A stretch of DNA of 64,000 nt from Rhizobium sp. P40RR-XXII (GCF_012641405.1 NZ_JABAII010000018.1:1-64000), one strand, 5' to 3'; positions 1 to 7,860 are shown, numbered from the stretch's first letter. Made by a program: numbers and translations. The notes: generated from the sequence alone by a model not told the origin.

Positions 1-123
1 CTTCCACTTCGAAACACACGAGGGAGCGATCGCAAGTGCTGCTGCGATCGATCGTATCGTTTCTCCGGCATTCAAGCGCGCCATCGCCCGTTCGCGAAGA
101 TCTTCGGAATATGGTTGGGTCAT
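1..123 (-). CDS. IS630-family transposase, N-terminal part (runs off the window)
   Basis: The reverse strand reads 41 codons from an ATG at 123 to the window edge, beginning MTQPYSEDLRERAMARLNAG and continuing with an SIAAALAIAPSCVSKW helix-turn-helix. This is the typical DNA-binding start of an IS630-type orfA/transposase (seen motif, known family). The catalytic DDE part, if present, lies outside the window, so it is unknown whether the element is intact. A short inverted repeat CCTACCG/CGGTAGG sits just upstream at 125-131/144-150. Confidence 0.8.
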   Translation of the reverse strand, partial: MTQPYSEDLRERAMARLNAGETIRSIAAALAIAPSCVSKWK

Positions 124-213
124 CCCTACCGACCGTCCTTTCCCGGTAGGAACAGAGAATCATATCTCAGCTGATTTGCGAACCTGCGATTCTGAGAAAT
201 CGAAGCGTGCTCT

Positions 214-525
214 AAGGTCGAGTGGCACTACATCGGACCGGGAAAGCCAATGCAAAATGGCTATGTCGAAAGTTTCAACGGCCGGGTGCGTGACGAGCTA
301 TTGAACGAGAGCCTCTTCTTCGGTCTCGATCATGCCCGAAGCGCCGTTGCCGAATGGGCGGAGGATTATAATAATTTCCGCCCGCATTCATCGCTCGGAT
401 ACCAGACCCCGGCAGGCTATGCCGGGTCCATCGCCGCAACCGGCTCCAACGCTGATGAAAACTTCGCGTTTCCGCCGGTTGCTTACACCGCGCCACTCGG
501 CGTATTCAAAACCGCCGATGGATGA
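214..525 (+). pseudogene. IS3-family transposase (OrfB) 3' remnant
   Basis: About 104 codons carry the end of an IS3-type integrase core: the VEWHYIGPGKPMQNGYVESF motif with the last catalytic Glu (VESFNGR), then DYNNFRPHSSLGYQTP. Full OrfB proteins are about 270-300 aa. Here the first two catalytic Asp residues are missing, and an in-frame stop lies at 193-195 just before the homology begins, so it is a dead fragment. It lies against the IS630 fragment and was probably truncated by rearrangement. The element's right end is probably near 540. Confidence 0.85.
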
Positions 526-542
526 AACTTCAGTGGCAGGTC

Positions 543-779
543 AGACGTTATCGGCAAAATCTGCTTGTCCTCCAGCACAATATCAGCCATTCGCTCGCGT
601 ATTTCGATGCCAGTAGCATTCTGCAAGGCGAAATCAGTACCGTAACCAAAGCGTAGCATGGGTACGCCGCGTTCGAACGCCACTGCTATCCTGTCAAGAA
701 AGCTCCAGTCGCGTGCGTTCGCCGTTAGTTCATTTTCCCTGAATTCAGATGGAATATCACGATATCGGCATGCCATCAC
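543..779 (-). pseudogene. Hypothetical reading frame truncated by the IS3 fragment
   Basis: A GTG/ATG-started reading frame (start 779, or ATG at 776) runs about 79 codons leftward, with a protein-like mix (RYRDIPSEFRENELTANARD, then MLRFGYGTDFAL). It then enters the IS3 end near 542 and stops artificially at 483. I do not recognise the family. It lies on the same strand and 60 bp downstream of the DUF3396 immunity gene, so it may be the stump of another gene of the T6SS accessory operon. It could also be a chance frame. Confidence 0.35.
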
Positions 780-839
780 CTCAACATTGCAGTTGGATGG
801 GTGCTTGGCCCGCCCCAGGCGCTTGCACCAAACACCGCA

Positions 840-1901
840 TCAATCAAAGCGCCGCAGCCATGCCAGCGTTTCGTCCCGATCGTCCAAAGGTGGTGGCAGG
901 CTTTCGAAGATTCCGCGCCGACCGAAATCCTCGAAACGGAGTGGTTTCAAAACGTTTGCCACCTTTCGATACGCGACCAATGCCTCTCCACGGTTGACAT
1001 CCCCGATCCTTGGTTCCTGCCCGGCTTGGATAATGATGCCACCATCATAAGAATGGATGGAGCATTCCGGCTCTAGCGCAGCACGGATTTTATCAAGGCC
1101 CCCAACCCGCCGAAGGCGCTCGTCATCGATTAGTGTCAGCCAATTGATCGATCGTATCACTGGTGTTGCCGCTGCCTCACTCCTGACGCGCCACAAGCTC
1201 AGATCCGGATAATCAAAGCCGATAAAACGTTTCAGAAATGGAAAGGCGAGATCAATGAACGGGCCACGACCGCCTCCCTCCTCCATAACGAGGCCTAGAC
1301 CAAAAGTGCCGTGGATCGGCCGACCTATGGCTGCCCAGCGGGTCAGAACGCTCAGCAGTTGCGTATAATCTCCCTGCGGCCAGTCAGCCGGGAAATAGGC
1401 CTCAAGCCGGCCGAGCGCATTATCCTTGTTTGCCAAACGCTTTTCGGCGATAGCGGGCCGCGCCACAACGCCGATGTGATATGGGGTTGGTTCATCCCTG
1501 TCGACACCGCCCGAAAAACCGTAGAGTTCGGCGTCGAAGCCTTCCACCTTTTCCTCGGGCGGGATGCTACGCATGCGGTCCGTAAAATAGCCGACATAAT
1601 CGAAATTTTTCGTGGGTTTTAAGCGGTTGCCATCATAGGGCATGTAGTGAGTGATCTTATCGGAAAAGATCTTTCCGTAATCCTCCACCAAACGGATCAA
1701 TCGGATACGAACTTCGTCATCGTAAGCATGGCTGAAATATAATTTGAGCACAAACCCGAATTGCAGCGCCGGATTGCCGCGTTTATCGGCAATCGTGAGC
1801 TTGGCCAAATCCGATATGGTCTTAAACTCCGACAGGATTTTATTGTAGTCGATTTCTGTCACTTTATATTCCACCTGCGAGTAGGTTTCATCAAGCTTCA
1901 C
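840..1901 (-). CDS. DUF3396 T6SS immunity protein
   Basis: This 353-aa protein resembles DUF3396, the family of 'type VI immunity' proteins that protect kin cells from a cognate effector. Visible family-like features include the VLKLYFSHAYDDEVRIRLIR strand/helix region, FGLGLVMEEGG near residue 200 and the NWLTLI segment. It has no signal peptide, fitting protection against a cytoplasmic nuclease. The start is GTG at 1901, overlapping the effector stop codon (GTGA), so the two are translationally coupled. DUF3396 proteins are known partners of VRR-NUC effectors (TseV/TsiV type), which agrees with the neighbour. It is the last intact gene of the clpV-hcp operon. Confidence 0.75.
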   Translation of the reverse strand: MKLDETYSQVEYKVTEIDYNKILSEFKTISDLAKLTIADKRGNPALQFGFVLKLYFSHAYDDEVRIRLIRLVEDYGKIFSDKITHYMPYDGNRLKPTKNFDYVGYFTDRMRSIPPEEKVEGFDAELYGFSGGVDRDEPTPYHIGVVARPAIAEKRLANKDNALGRLEAYFPADWPQGDYTQLLSVLTRWAAIGRPIHGTFGLGLVMEEGGGRGPFIDLAFPFLKRFIGFDYPDLSLWRVRSEAAATPVIRSINWLTLIDDERLRRVGGLDKIRAALEPECSIHSYDGGIIIQAGQEPRIGDVNRGEALVAYRKVANVLKPLRFEDFGRRGIFESLPPPLDDRDETLAWLRRFD

Positions 1902-2884
1902 AACGCGAGCGCAGCAAGCGACGCTCCGCCCGTTTCCGGAGCAAGCAGAATGGCGCCTACAGCCACAGCACCCACGCCGAGCGGAACGAGCCAGCCTGCA
2001 TTGCGACTAAACCAGCTCCCGTTATTCGATGGCTCGGTCTCTCGCTCCGTCTGCGGCGCTGGTTGAGTAACAGGGGCCCTGTTGCCATCATCATCATCGC
2101 ATTTACAGTCTTTTTTGAAGTTGATGTCGTTCCGATCCTGATCCGTATCCTGTCCAATTTCATCGTATGTTTCATTTTGATTGCCGCGATATCGATCCTT
2201 CGGCAATTTATTTTCGCCAAAGCTATTGTTATCGTGATCGGTGTAATCCGGCATCTTCGTGCCTTTAGGCCCACCCCTCAACTGGTTACCGCCGTCATCC
2301 AGCCGATATGCCCACTTCCCGTCCTCGCCAATTTCATAGGCACCTCCAGGGGTTACGTTGCGCCCTGCCTGGCTAGCCCACTCCAATATCTTGCCATCGA
2401 TGCAACGCTGACTGAACGTGCCGGCCGCCTTGCAGGCACACGCAAACTCACAGATCTTCTCCAATATCTCGCGCTGCGGGCCTTTAACTGGCCCAGTATA
2501 ATATCCCCCCGCCGATATGGTATTGCCCTTGTTCAGCAGCATGCGATCCGTCAGGCGCGTAACATTGCGACCTTCCATGAACACATTCGGCGACCATGAC
2601 AGAAAGGTGGCGCGATCCTTGTTCACGCCGGAAACGATCCCCCCGCCGACGCCAGGCTCATCGCCAAAAGACCGATAGAATTCTGAGCCCTTGACCCCAT
2701 TCATCGCTCCACCATGCGAGAATACCGTCGTCGTGCCTTTGGCAAGATCCCGGGCATAAGCCGTGTTGGTATAGGGGATAGGCTTGTCAGGGCTCTTGCA
2801 CACATCTGGCATAGTTGAACGAACCCAGCCATCGGAATGTTTGTGGCAGAGCGTCAATCCATTGATGGCGATAGTCTCCTGCAT
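1898..2884 (-). CDS. DUF4150 (PAAR-like) T6SS effector with probable VRR-NUC nuclease motif
   Basis: This 328-aa protein starts at ATG 2884 with GAAGGA about 10 bp upstream; a longer frame to 2929 has no better support. Residues about 1-120 look like the DUF4150 PAAR-like spike domain (INGLTLCHK start, TVFSHGGAM, MNGVKGSEFYRS). Further on, PDYTD (D213), GENKLPKDRY (E224, K226) and Q236 match the PD...ExK...Q pattern of VRR-NUC nucleases; this is my inference. A hydrophobic segment at about 297-316 ends the protein (APETGGAS). It would sit on the VgrG tip, loaded by the DUF2169 adaptor, and cut DNA in the target cell. The adjacent DUF3396 immunity gene supports the toxin call. The exact activity is unproven. 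Confidence 0.7.
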   Translation of the reverse strand: MQETIAINGLTLCHKHSDGWVRSTMPDVCKSPDKPIPYTNTAYARDLAKGTTTVFSHGGAMNGVKGSEFYRSFGDEPGVGGGIVSGVNKDRATFLSWSPNVFMEGRNVTRLTDRMLLNKGNTISAGGYYTGPVKGPQREILEKICEFACACKAAGTFSQRCIDGKILEWASQAGRNVTPGGAYEIGEDGKWAYRLDDGGNQLRGGPKGTKMPDYTDHDNNSFGENKLPKDRYRGNQNETYDEIGQDTDQDRNDINFKKDCKCDDDDGNRAPVTQPAPQTERETEPSNNGSWFSRNAGWLVPLGVGAVAVGAILLAPETGGASLAALAL

Positions 2885-2889
2885 CGGCT

Positions 2890-3945
2890 TCAGTCCTTCT
2901 TCCGATAGCTTTCGATAACCGCGACGCAACGCGGGCCGTCGGGATGAGATGTCGAAACGATCGACCGCATGGGCACCCTCTTATCTGAGAGATGACCATC
3001 CCGCTCGCCGGCGTCACTTGCCAGGTGAGTTTTGGATGCAAGCGCAAAGCTCGCCATCACCATGCCGTTCGTCGCCCCACAATCTCCCGTGTTTCCGAGC
3101 GGCGCTTCGAAATCTTGGACGAGAGGTTCTGGTATAAGGGCACCGGATAACGCAAAGCCGAGATCCTCTGAGCGCCAACGCTCTCCATTCAGATCGGCAA
3201 GAAATCGATCCGGAACGAAGGCCTCGAAGGCTTGCCGCAAGGGCTTGGCAAGCCCTCTGCCGACAACGCCTTTGGGAGACGAAGGCTTTTCAGTCTCAAA
3301 CCCAGTAAATAGGGACTTCAAAGCGCCGACCGGTGGATGCGCTCCTGCATCTCCGCTTCCGATCAAAAGCAATGCGGCCGCCTCGCCGGGGATAAGGCCG
3401 TGGGGCGTCTGTCGTGAATAAAGGCGGTTGTTCATGGCGAGGATATCCAAAAATTCTGCGTCCATGAAGCTGTCAATGGCGCCGACGATCAGTGCGGGAA
3501 ACTGTCCCGTCGATATCTCGTTCGTACCACGAACGATTTCGTAAAGAGCAAGGGTCTCCCCGTCGATTAAGATCTCGACGTCTGAAAATAGATGGGGGTA
3601 GGTCTCGCTTATCCAGAGAGATAGCCGCTTGCCGATCGAATGACCGACGAGCCAGCGCGGCGCGACAATCCGTAATGGAACAGGTCCAAACGTCTCGGCA
3701 ACTACGAGATCATCCGCCGCACCGGCGAACAGCCTTTGCAGTCTCAGTTCGAAGTTGCGCATATCTTCAAACGGAATGGCACAGGACAGCGTCATTGGCA
3801 TTCCGTCGACGCCAATGGGCCCCTTACGCGACTTCGTAAAATTCCGCTCATTGGCAAAATAAGCATCGCAGGCATTGGCAAACCCCTTGCCCAAGGGGCA
3901 ATGCAAGCCGACTCCGAGAATTTCGACCATGGCGCTGCTCAACAT
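2890..3945 (-). CDS. T6SS-associated thiolase-like protein
   Basis: About 351 aa with a beta-ketoacyl-synthase/thiolase-like layout: an N-terminal EILGVGLHCPLG, a central region MNNRLYSRQTPHGLIPGEAAALLLIG like the conserved core of such folds, and GNTGDCGATNGM near the C-terminus. The family occurs between DUF2169 and DUF4150 genes in T6SS effector loci; its biochemical role there is not established, and a chaperone or adaptor function is suspected. The chosen start is ATG 3945 (GGGAG upstream), overlapping the DUF2169 stop by 7 bp; ATG 3930 is an alternative. I cannot see an obvious active-site Cys in the usual context, so catalysis is doubtful. Confidence 0.7.
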   Translation of the reverse strand: MLSSAMVEILGVGLHCPLGKGFANACDAYFANERNFTKSRKGPIGVDGMPMTLSCAIPFEDMRNFELRLQRLFAGAADDLVVAETFGPVPLRIVAPRWLVGHSIGKRLSLWISETYPHLFSDVEILIDGETLALYEIVRGTNEISTGQFPALIVGAIDSFMDAEFLDILAMNNRLYSRQTPHGLIPGEAAALLLIGSGDAGAHPPVGALKSLFTGFETEKPSSPKGVVGRGLAKPLRQAFEAFVPDRFLADLNGERWRSEDLGFALSGALIPEPLVQDFEAPLGNTGDCGATNGMVMASFALASKTHLASDAGERDGHLSDKRVPMRSIVSTSHPDGPRCVAVIESYRKKD

Positions 3946-4955
3946 TCCACTCCCGCCATCTGCCGTACATGCAAATTGCAGCCCGAAACGGACATATCTC
4001 CCCTCGGACAGGGAATAGCCGTGTTCCAAACCATCTCCAGCGTCTTTTGCGTTCCATTCAGCAAGACGGAGACTAGCCTCGGACGGCTCTGTGTTTTTTC
4101 ATGCCCCATCCAAGTGGCGCATTCCATGATGATCTGCGGCAGGCGAAATGCATAATCACCGCCCGCGTGGAGGCCGATCACTCGGCCTGTCTCGCCGCCT
4201 TTCAAATCAAATATCTGGTCTTCGGGAGCAGCCTGGAAAAAGCGGTCGGAAAAATCTTGCGGAGGTAAAGGCGCTTCGTATTTCCGCCAGTTCTCGTCAT
4301 ACGTACCGGCGTGCGCCGAACGGGCCTCCCAGGACGGCTGAATGGCTCCGAAACCGTGCGGATCCGGCAGAGTGCCATCGTCGATCAAGGCAGCCGGGCT
4401 TTCGATGAAGGGGAGAGAAATTTCCGTGCCCTCCGGCATTTCCTGCCAGGCCGACGTCCAGCCCATGCCGATGGGATTGACACCATTCGCCGGCCCATCT
4501 GCCTTGATGAAGTCGGCGCCGCCCAGACTGTTGCGCCAGCTAAGCCGACACTCGCGGTAGGACTCGTATCCCTCGAGCTGCAACCTGCCGGATTTTTTAC
4601 GAAGCCGGCGGGCGCCGAAAACTAACGCGCGCTTCGAATGTGCCCCAAGATCAAAACCGGCTTCCATTTTATTGACAGCGCGGCCCGCGGGCGCGGTGAT
4701 GCTTCCGGTGAGCAGGAAATCGACTTTGGGCCGAAACGGTGAAATATCGGCCTCCGCTTTCAATTCTAGGCTGTCGTCATCCTCGTATTCGGGCGCAATG
4801 CGGATCGCGCCTTGATCTTTTACAACAGCGTTGAGGCCATTTTCCTGGACATCGAAGCGCGCGCGAACCGCAACGACCCAATTTTCCATTCCTGCGCGGT
4901 CACGAACAAAGTAACCCAAGGCGGCGAACGGAGTCCGGTTCTCAACCTGCCACAT
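3939..4955 (-). CDS. DUF2169 T6SS effector adaptor
   Basis: This 338-aa protein has the typical DUF2169 start (NRTPFAALGYFVRDRAG) and the later PADVLLTGS-like strand KVDFLLTGSITAP, plus NPIGMGW in the middle. DUF2169 proteins act in A. tumefaciens as adaptors that stabilise a DUF4150 effector and connect it to a particular VgrG. Here it lies upstream of the thiolase-like gene and the DUF4150 effector, in the order expected for such a module. It follows the VgrG-tail-like small gene by about 10 bp and overlaps the next gene, so it is in the same transcript. Confidence 0.85.
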   Translation of the reverse strand: MWQVENRTPFAALGYFVRDRAGMENWVVAVRARFDVQENGLNAVVKDQGAIRIAPEYEDDDSLELKAEADISPFRPKVDFLLTGSITAPAGRAVNKMEAGFDLGAHSKRALVFGARRLRKKSGRLQLEGYESYRECRLSWRNSLGGADFIKADGPANGVNPIGMGWTSAWQEMPEGTEISLPFIESPAALIDDGTLPDPHGFGAIQPSWEARSAHAGTYDENWRKYEAPLPPQDFSDRFFQAAPEDQIFDLKGGETGRVIGLHAGGDYAFRLPQIIMECATWMGHEKTQSRPRLVSVLLNGTQKTLEMVWNTAIPCPRGDMSVSGCNLHVRQMAGVEC

Positions 4956-4964
4956 GACAGCGCC

Positions 4965-5216
4965 TCAATTCAGGTCAATCGTAGCGGCATCAAGCGATAT
5001 ATGCCGTTCCGCAGACTGAGCGATCGACACGCCGTGCACGATGATGCTGCCATCCTTACGAAGCGTGAGCGATGATTTTCCATTGCGGATCGTCATTGCG
5101 CCCGTATCAGCGTCGATTTCCAGCATATCGGCAAGCTTGCGCAATTTCGACCATGCGCCGTCCTCATCAAAGGCAACGGCTTCGACAAAAAGGGCTCTCT
5201 TGGGAATATCATTCAT
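4965..5216 (-). CDS. Small VgrG C-terminal-tail-like protein
   Basis: This 83-aa protein ends in GKSSLTLRKDGSIIVHGVSI and a final IDLN. This is clearly similar to the last 40 residues of the VgrG encoded at 7861-10017 (GKSRIVMERDGTITIEGVKL, ending IDMN), i.e. the repeat that forms the beta-helical spike tip. The N-terminal half is not VgrG-like. The start is uncertain: ATG 5216 is chosen because the homology lies downstream, but no good ribosome site precedes it and ATG 5252 is possible. It stands directly before the DUF2169 gene and may dock the DUF4150 effector module to the spike. It could instead be the relic of a second vgrG. Confidence 0.65.
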   Translation of the reverse strand: MNDIPKRALFVEAVAFDEDGAWSKLRKLADMLEIDADTGAMTIRNGKSSLTLRKDGSIIVHGVSIAQSAERHISLDAATIDLN

Positions 5217-5304
5217 GATTTTGGACCCGAGTAGTTTCTCTCTGGAATACATGGCCTCACACGACGCTCGCTGTAGATAACGCATAAATTATGCGGCCTT
5301 CCTT

Positions 5305-5787
5305 TCATACGGAAGTATTCCCAGCGAAATTATCGAATTTAGGCCGAAGCTCCCTTATCATGGTTCGTGCCGTCCCTGGCGTGATGGACCAGCATTCGGG
5401 AGTACCGATTTCCGAAACAAGGCGCGCGCGGTGACTCTCTCTGTCATACTGAAGAAGTACTCGACACAAGGTCTGTGGGACCCCTCGATTAGAATCGCCC
5501 AGAAACGCAATCACCGCAGGCTTCACGTCCTTTATCGAGCAACTGAAAGCCCACCATTGGCCATCCGCGTCATAGGCGTAGCCACTGTTACCGAAATTCC
5601 GCCCGCCATCAGAAATAGAAAATACGACAGCCATGGTTTGCCAACGCTCATCCGCAAGCACATCCGCAGCAAGAACCGACCGTACAACAGCCGTTAGATG
5701 CTCACGCCGTCGCTGCCGCTCATCGGCAAGCGAAACAATCGCTCCACCATTTCTGTAGGGGCTATCCAACAATGCCCTATTCTCCAA
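5305..5787 (-). CDS. YezG/EsaG-like (DUF600-type) immunity protein, copy 2
   Basis: This 160-aa protein shares its layout with the 130-aa product of the gene just upstream: a GYAYD(A/E) strand in the middle, then ITP(G/K), and a C-terminal IRELRPKF versus IAQLRPNL. The pair therefore arose by tandem duplication. The fold-like pattern suggests the YezG/EsaG antitoxin family, whose members neutralise nuclease domains of the YeeF/EssD type; this matches the toxin upstream. The N-terminal 30 residues (SLADERQRRREHL) are extra. It overlaps the first copy by 11 bp. The family call is by pattern, not by search. Confidence 0.6.
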   Translation of the reverse strand: MENRALLDSPYRNGGAIVSLADERQRRREHLTAVVRSVLAADVLADERWQTMAVVFSISDGGRNFGNSGYAYDADGQWWAFSCSIKDVKPAVIAFLGDSNRGVPQTLCRVLLQYDRESHRARLVSEIGTPECWSITPGTARTMIRELRPKFDNFAGNTSV

Positions 5788-6169
5788 GGTTAGGGCGAAG
5801 CTGCGCGATGATGGTGTCGACGTTCTTTGGTGTTACCTGCCAACGCGCGAGGTCTTCATACTCGAAGTCAGCGTTAACCTTGCGGCTCACACGATTGAAT
5901 TGGAATAGGATCTTTCGAAAGCCCGTGTCTCCGTCTTGACGAAGCCACTCTCGGTATGCGGCTACTGGCTGCTCGATCTCACGCAACTTTGGTGCAACAG
6001 CGGTATAATTTCCCTTCTCATCGTAAGCATAGCCAAATATCTCGCTTGCTTCACCGCTCTCATCAACTGTAACCACAATTGAGATCTCGACCCACTCGAC
6101 ACCCTGCATCTTGCCCGAACTTACGATTGCTCGTGCAATATCGCCCATGAGTTCAAGGTTTTCCGACAT
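5777..6169 (-). CDS. YezG/EsaG-like (DUF600-type) immunity protein, copy 1
   Basis: This 130-aa acidic protein begins MSENLELMGDIARAIVSSGK and has VTVDESGEASEIFGYAYDE and NRVSRKVNADFEYEDLARW, a pattern like the YezG/EsaG antitoxins that bind DNA/RNA non-specific endonuclease toxins. It starts 3 bp after the toxin stop codon, which is the usual place for the cognate immunity gene. It has no signal peptide, consistent with neutralising a cytoplasmic nuclease. The toxin identity is stronger evidence than the immunity sequence itself. Confidence 0.65.
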   Translation of the reverse strand: MSENLELMGDIARAIVSSGKMQGVEWVEISIVVTVDESGEASEIFGYAYDEKGNYTAVAPKLREIEQPVAAYREWLRQDGDTGFRKILFQFNRVSRKVNADFEYEDLARWQVTPKNVDTIIAQLRPNLGE

Positions 6170-6172
6170 TTA

Positions 6173-7471
6173 TTACTCCATGTCCCGAAATCGAATTCTG
6201 TTGAAGCTTTCACCCGCTTGGTTTTTGAAGCGCTTCTCATTGCTATATTTAACGGCTCCCGTTTTGGGATCGCGAATGGTGTACTCCACATCAAAGCTGC
6301 TCGGGCGCACCGATCCAGGCGGATTGACGTCGATGTTATAATTGACTTCGTAGCCTTTGTTTACCCAGTCGGCCCATTCATTCTCCATTGTTTTCCATGC
6401 GCCGGTGTTGAGATTACCAGCTTGAGGAGCGATACCATAATCCGGCGTATTGCCCATAAACCTGTGCGCAACGAGATGGCCGCCCTGATCACCCGGATCG
6501 CCGAGTTTACCAATGGCCGTGGCATTGTCACCTCTGGCCGTGCCTCCAAAATCCTCGCGCAGAGTGCCTTTCGCATTGATCGGTCTGCCGGTTGCCGGAT
6601 CGTAAGTGATTTCATTGTCATTTCTGCCATGCGTAAGCTTGCTCGACTTCGGCTTGCCAGCTGCCTCGCCATTCTTCAGCTCATTTTCAGGGGACGGATT
6701 ATAATTTGGGTCTTCTGTCTTTACCCCTGGATGATGATCTTCAGGCTTTCCAAACTCGCGCTCGAGTTGATCTACAGCAAATTCACGTTCCACTTTACCG
6801 CCAGACGCATGCGTGAATTCGACAATAACTTTCGAGGCTTTGCCCGCCTCTTCCCCAGCCTTCACGACACGGACGAAAACCTTGAGCGATTTCAACATCG
6901 CCTTGGCGGCAGCGCTTATTCCTTCACCCAGCGCAAGGTCGCCGACCAGAAAGACCCCGTCTACCGTCAAGGTTGCAATTCCGTACAACCAGCCGCATTG
7001 CGTAAACCGCTTTTTGATTGCATTCCATGTTTCGCTGAAATAGCCAGCTATCGCGTCAGCGGCCTTACTATATTCCGACTGACTCAAAAGTTGCATATTC
7101 ATGCCATCCTCGGCATATTTTGCAGCTTTGTCTTTGTCCCCCAACCCAAACCAACTGAGAATCTGCTCCGTTGCGGATAACTGGAAATTGCTCTGGGCCA
7201 TTTCGGAATAGCCATAGCCCGACATGAGATGGCCAAAACCACTTTCGGAAACGCCTGCCATCAATTGTTTGCGCGCTTCCGCGTCGGTCGCCAGCACATA
7301 AACCATTTTTGCTATAGCGACATATTCGTAGAATTTTTCGCCGGTATAAGCTACAATCGAGCACGCATTATCTGCATGCGTTCCTTTTGTAATATCCGCA
7401 CCCGCGCCTAGGTTGTTACCCGCGTTGGTCAAATTATTCGCAGCACCGGTGCCAAGACCCATCTCATGCAC
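6173..7471 (-). CDS. T6SS nuclease toxin, C-terminal DNA/RNA non-specific endonuclease (Endonuclea_NS_2-like)
   Basis: 432 aa from GTG 7471 (ATG 7462 is possible). The last about 130 residues carry GDQGGHLVAHRFMG (H332, H336) and GNLNTGAWKTMENEW (N353), the His-based active-site layout of the Endonuclea_NS_2 family seen in YeeF/EssD polymorphic toxins. Residues about 1-200 are an Ala/Gly-rich helical region with a hydrophobic stretch near 160-185, and no PAAR or Rhs repeats are visible. The gene overlaps the upstream 130-aa gene by 8 bp and is followed at once by two immunity paralogues. Its place behind vgrG makes a T6SS-delivered DNase/RNase the best reading. How it is loaded onto VgrG is unclear. 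Confidence 0.8.
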   Translation of the reverse strand: MHEMGLGTGAANNLTNAGNNLGAGADITKGTHADNACSIVAYTGEKFYEYVAIAKMVYVLATDAEARKQLMAGVSESGFGHLMSGYGYSEMAQSNFQLSATEQILSWFGLGDKDKAAKYAEDGMNMQLLSQSEYSKAADAIAGYFSETWNAIKKRFTQCGWLYGIATLTVDGVFLVGDLALGEGISAAAKAMLKSLKVFVRVVKAGEEAGKASKVIVEFTHASGGKVEREFAVDQLEREFGKPEDHHPGVKTEDPNYNPSPENELKNGEAAGKPKSSKLTHGRNDNEITYDPATGRPINAKGTLREDFGGTARGDNATAIGKLGDPGDQGGHLVAHRFMGNTPDYGIAPQAGNLNTGAWKTMENEWADWVNKGYEVNYNIDVNPPGSVRPSSFDVEYTIRDPKTGAVKYSNEKRFKNQAGESFNRIRFRDME

Positions 7472-7856
7472 CGTCTATTATGGATGCTTCAAAAGCGGTG
7501 ACATGCCATTGTTGAAAGAATTTCTTCATCTCAATCGGCAACAGTTCATTCCACGAAAACGCCAGGCTCGACACACCTGGCTCCAACGATCCGAGCGCCA
7601 TGTCACCGATTGCCTGTGCAGCCGCAAGCGTGATGCCCTTCATCTGCGAGTTGGCCTCGGGACCTGATATCGTTTGCTGAACCAGCGATCGGAAAAGATC
7701 CATCCGTTGCGAGACCGGAATATCAATTTCGGCCGTATCCCGCGCAGGGGTGATACCAAGTTCCTCCCAAAAGGCATTTCGACGGTCATCGCGTTTCTGC
7801 TGATTGTCCGTTTCATCGCCCTCCCAGGTGCCAGTGAGGAATTTTGTCGCCATCAC
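7464..7856 (-). CDS. Unknown 130-aa protein between VgrG and the nuclease toxin
   Basis: I do not recognise this family. The protein has a charged N-terminal third (GDETDNQQKRDDRRNAFWEE) and a mixed amphipathic second half ending MKKFFQQWHVTAFEASIIDG. There is no signal peptide, membrane segment or Cys cluster. It starts 4 bp after the vgrG stop and overlaps the toxin start, so it is co-translated with both. The position is that of an effector chaperone/adaptor, but it does not look like DUF4123, DUF1795 or DUF2169. It could also have once been the N-terminus of the toxin. Confidence 0.6.
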   Translation of the reverse strand: MMATKFLTGTWEGDETDNQQKRDDRRNAFWEELGITPARDTAEIDIPVSQRMDLFRSLVQQTISGPEANSQMKGITLAAAQAIGDMALGSLEPGVSSLAFSWNELLPIEMKKFFQQWHVTAFEASIIDGA

Positions 7857-7860
7857 ATCC

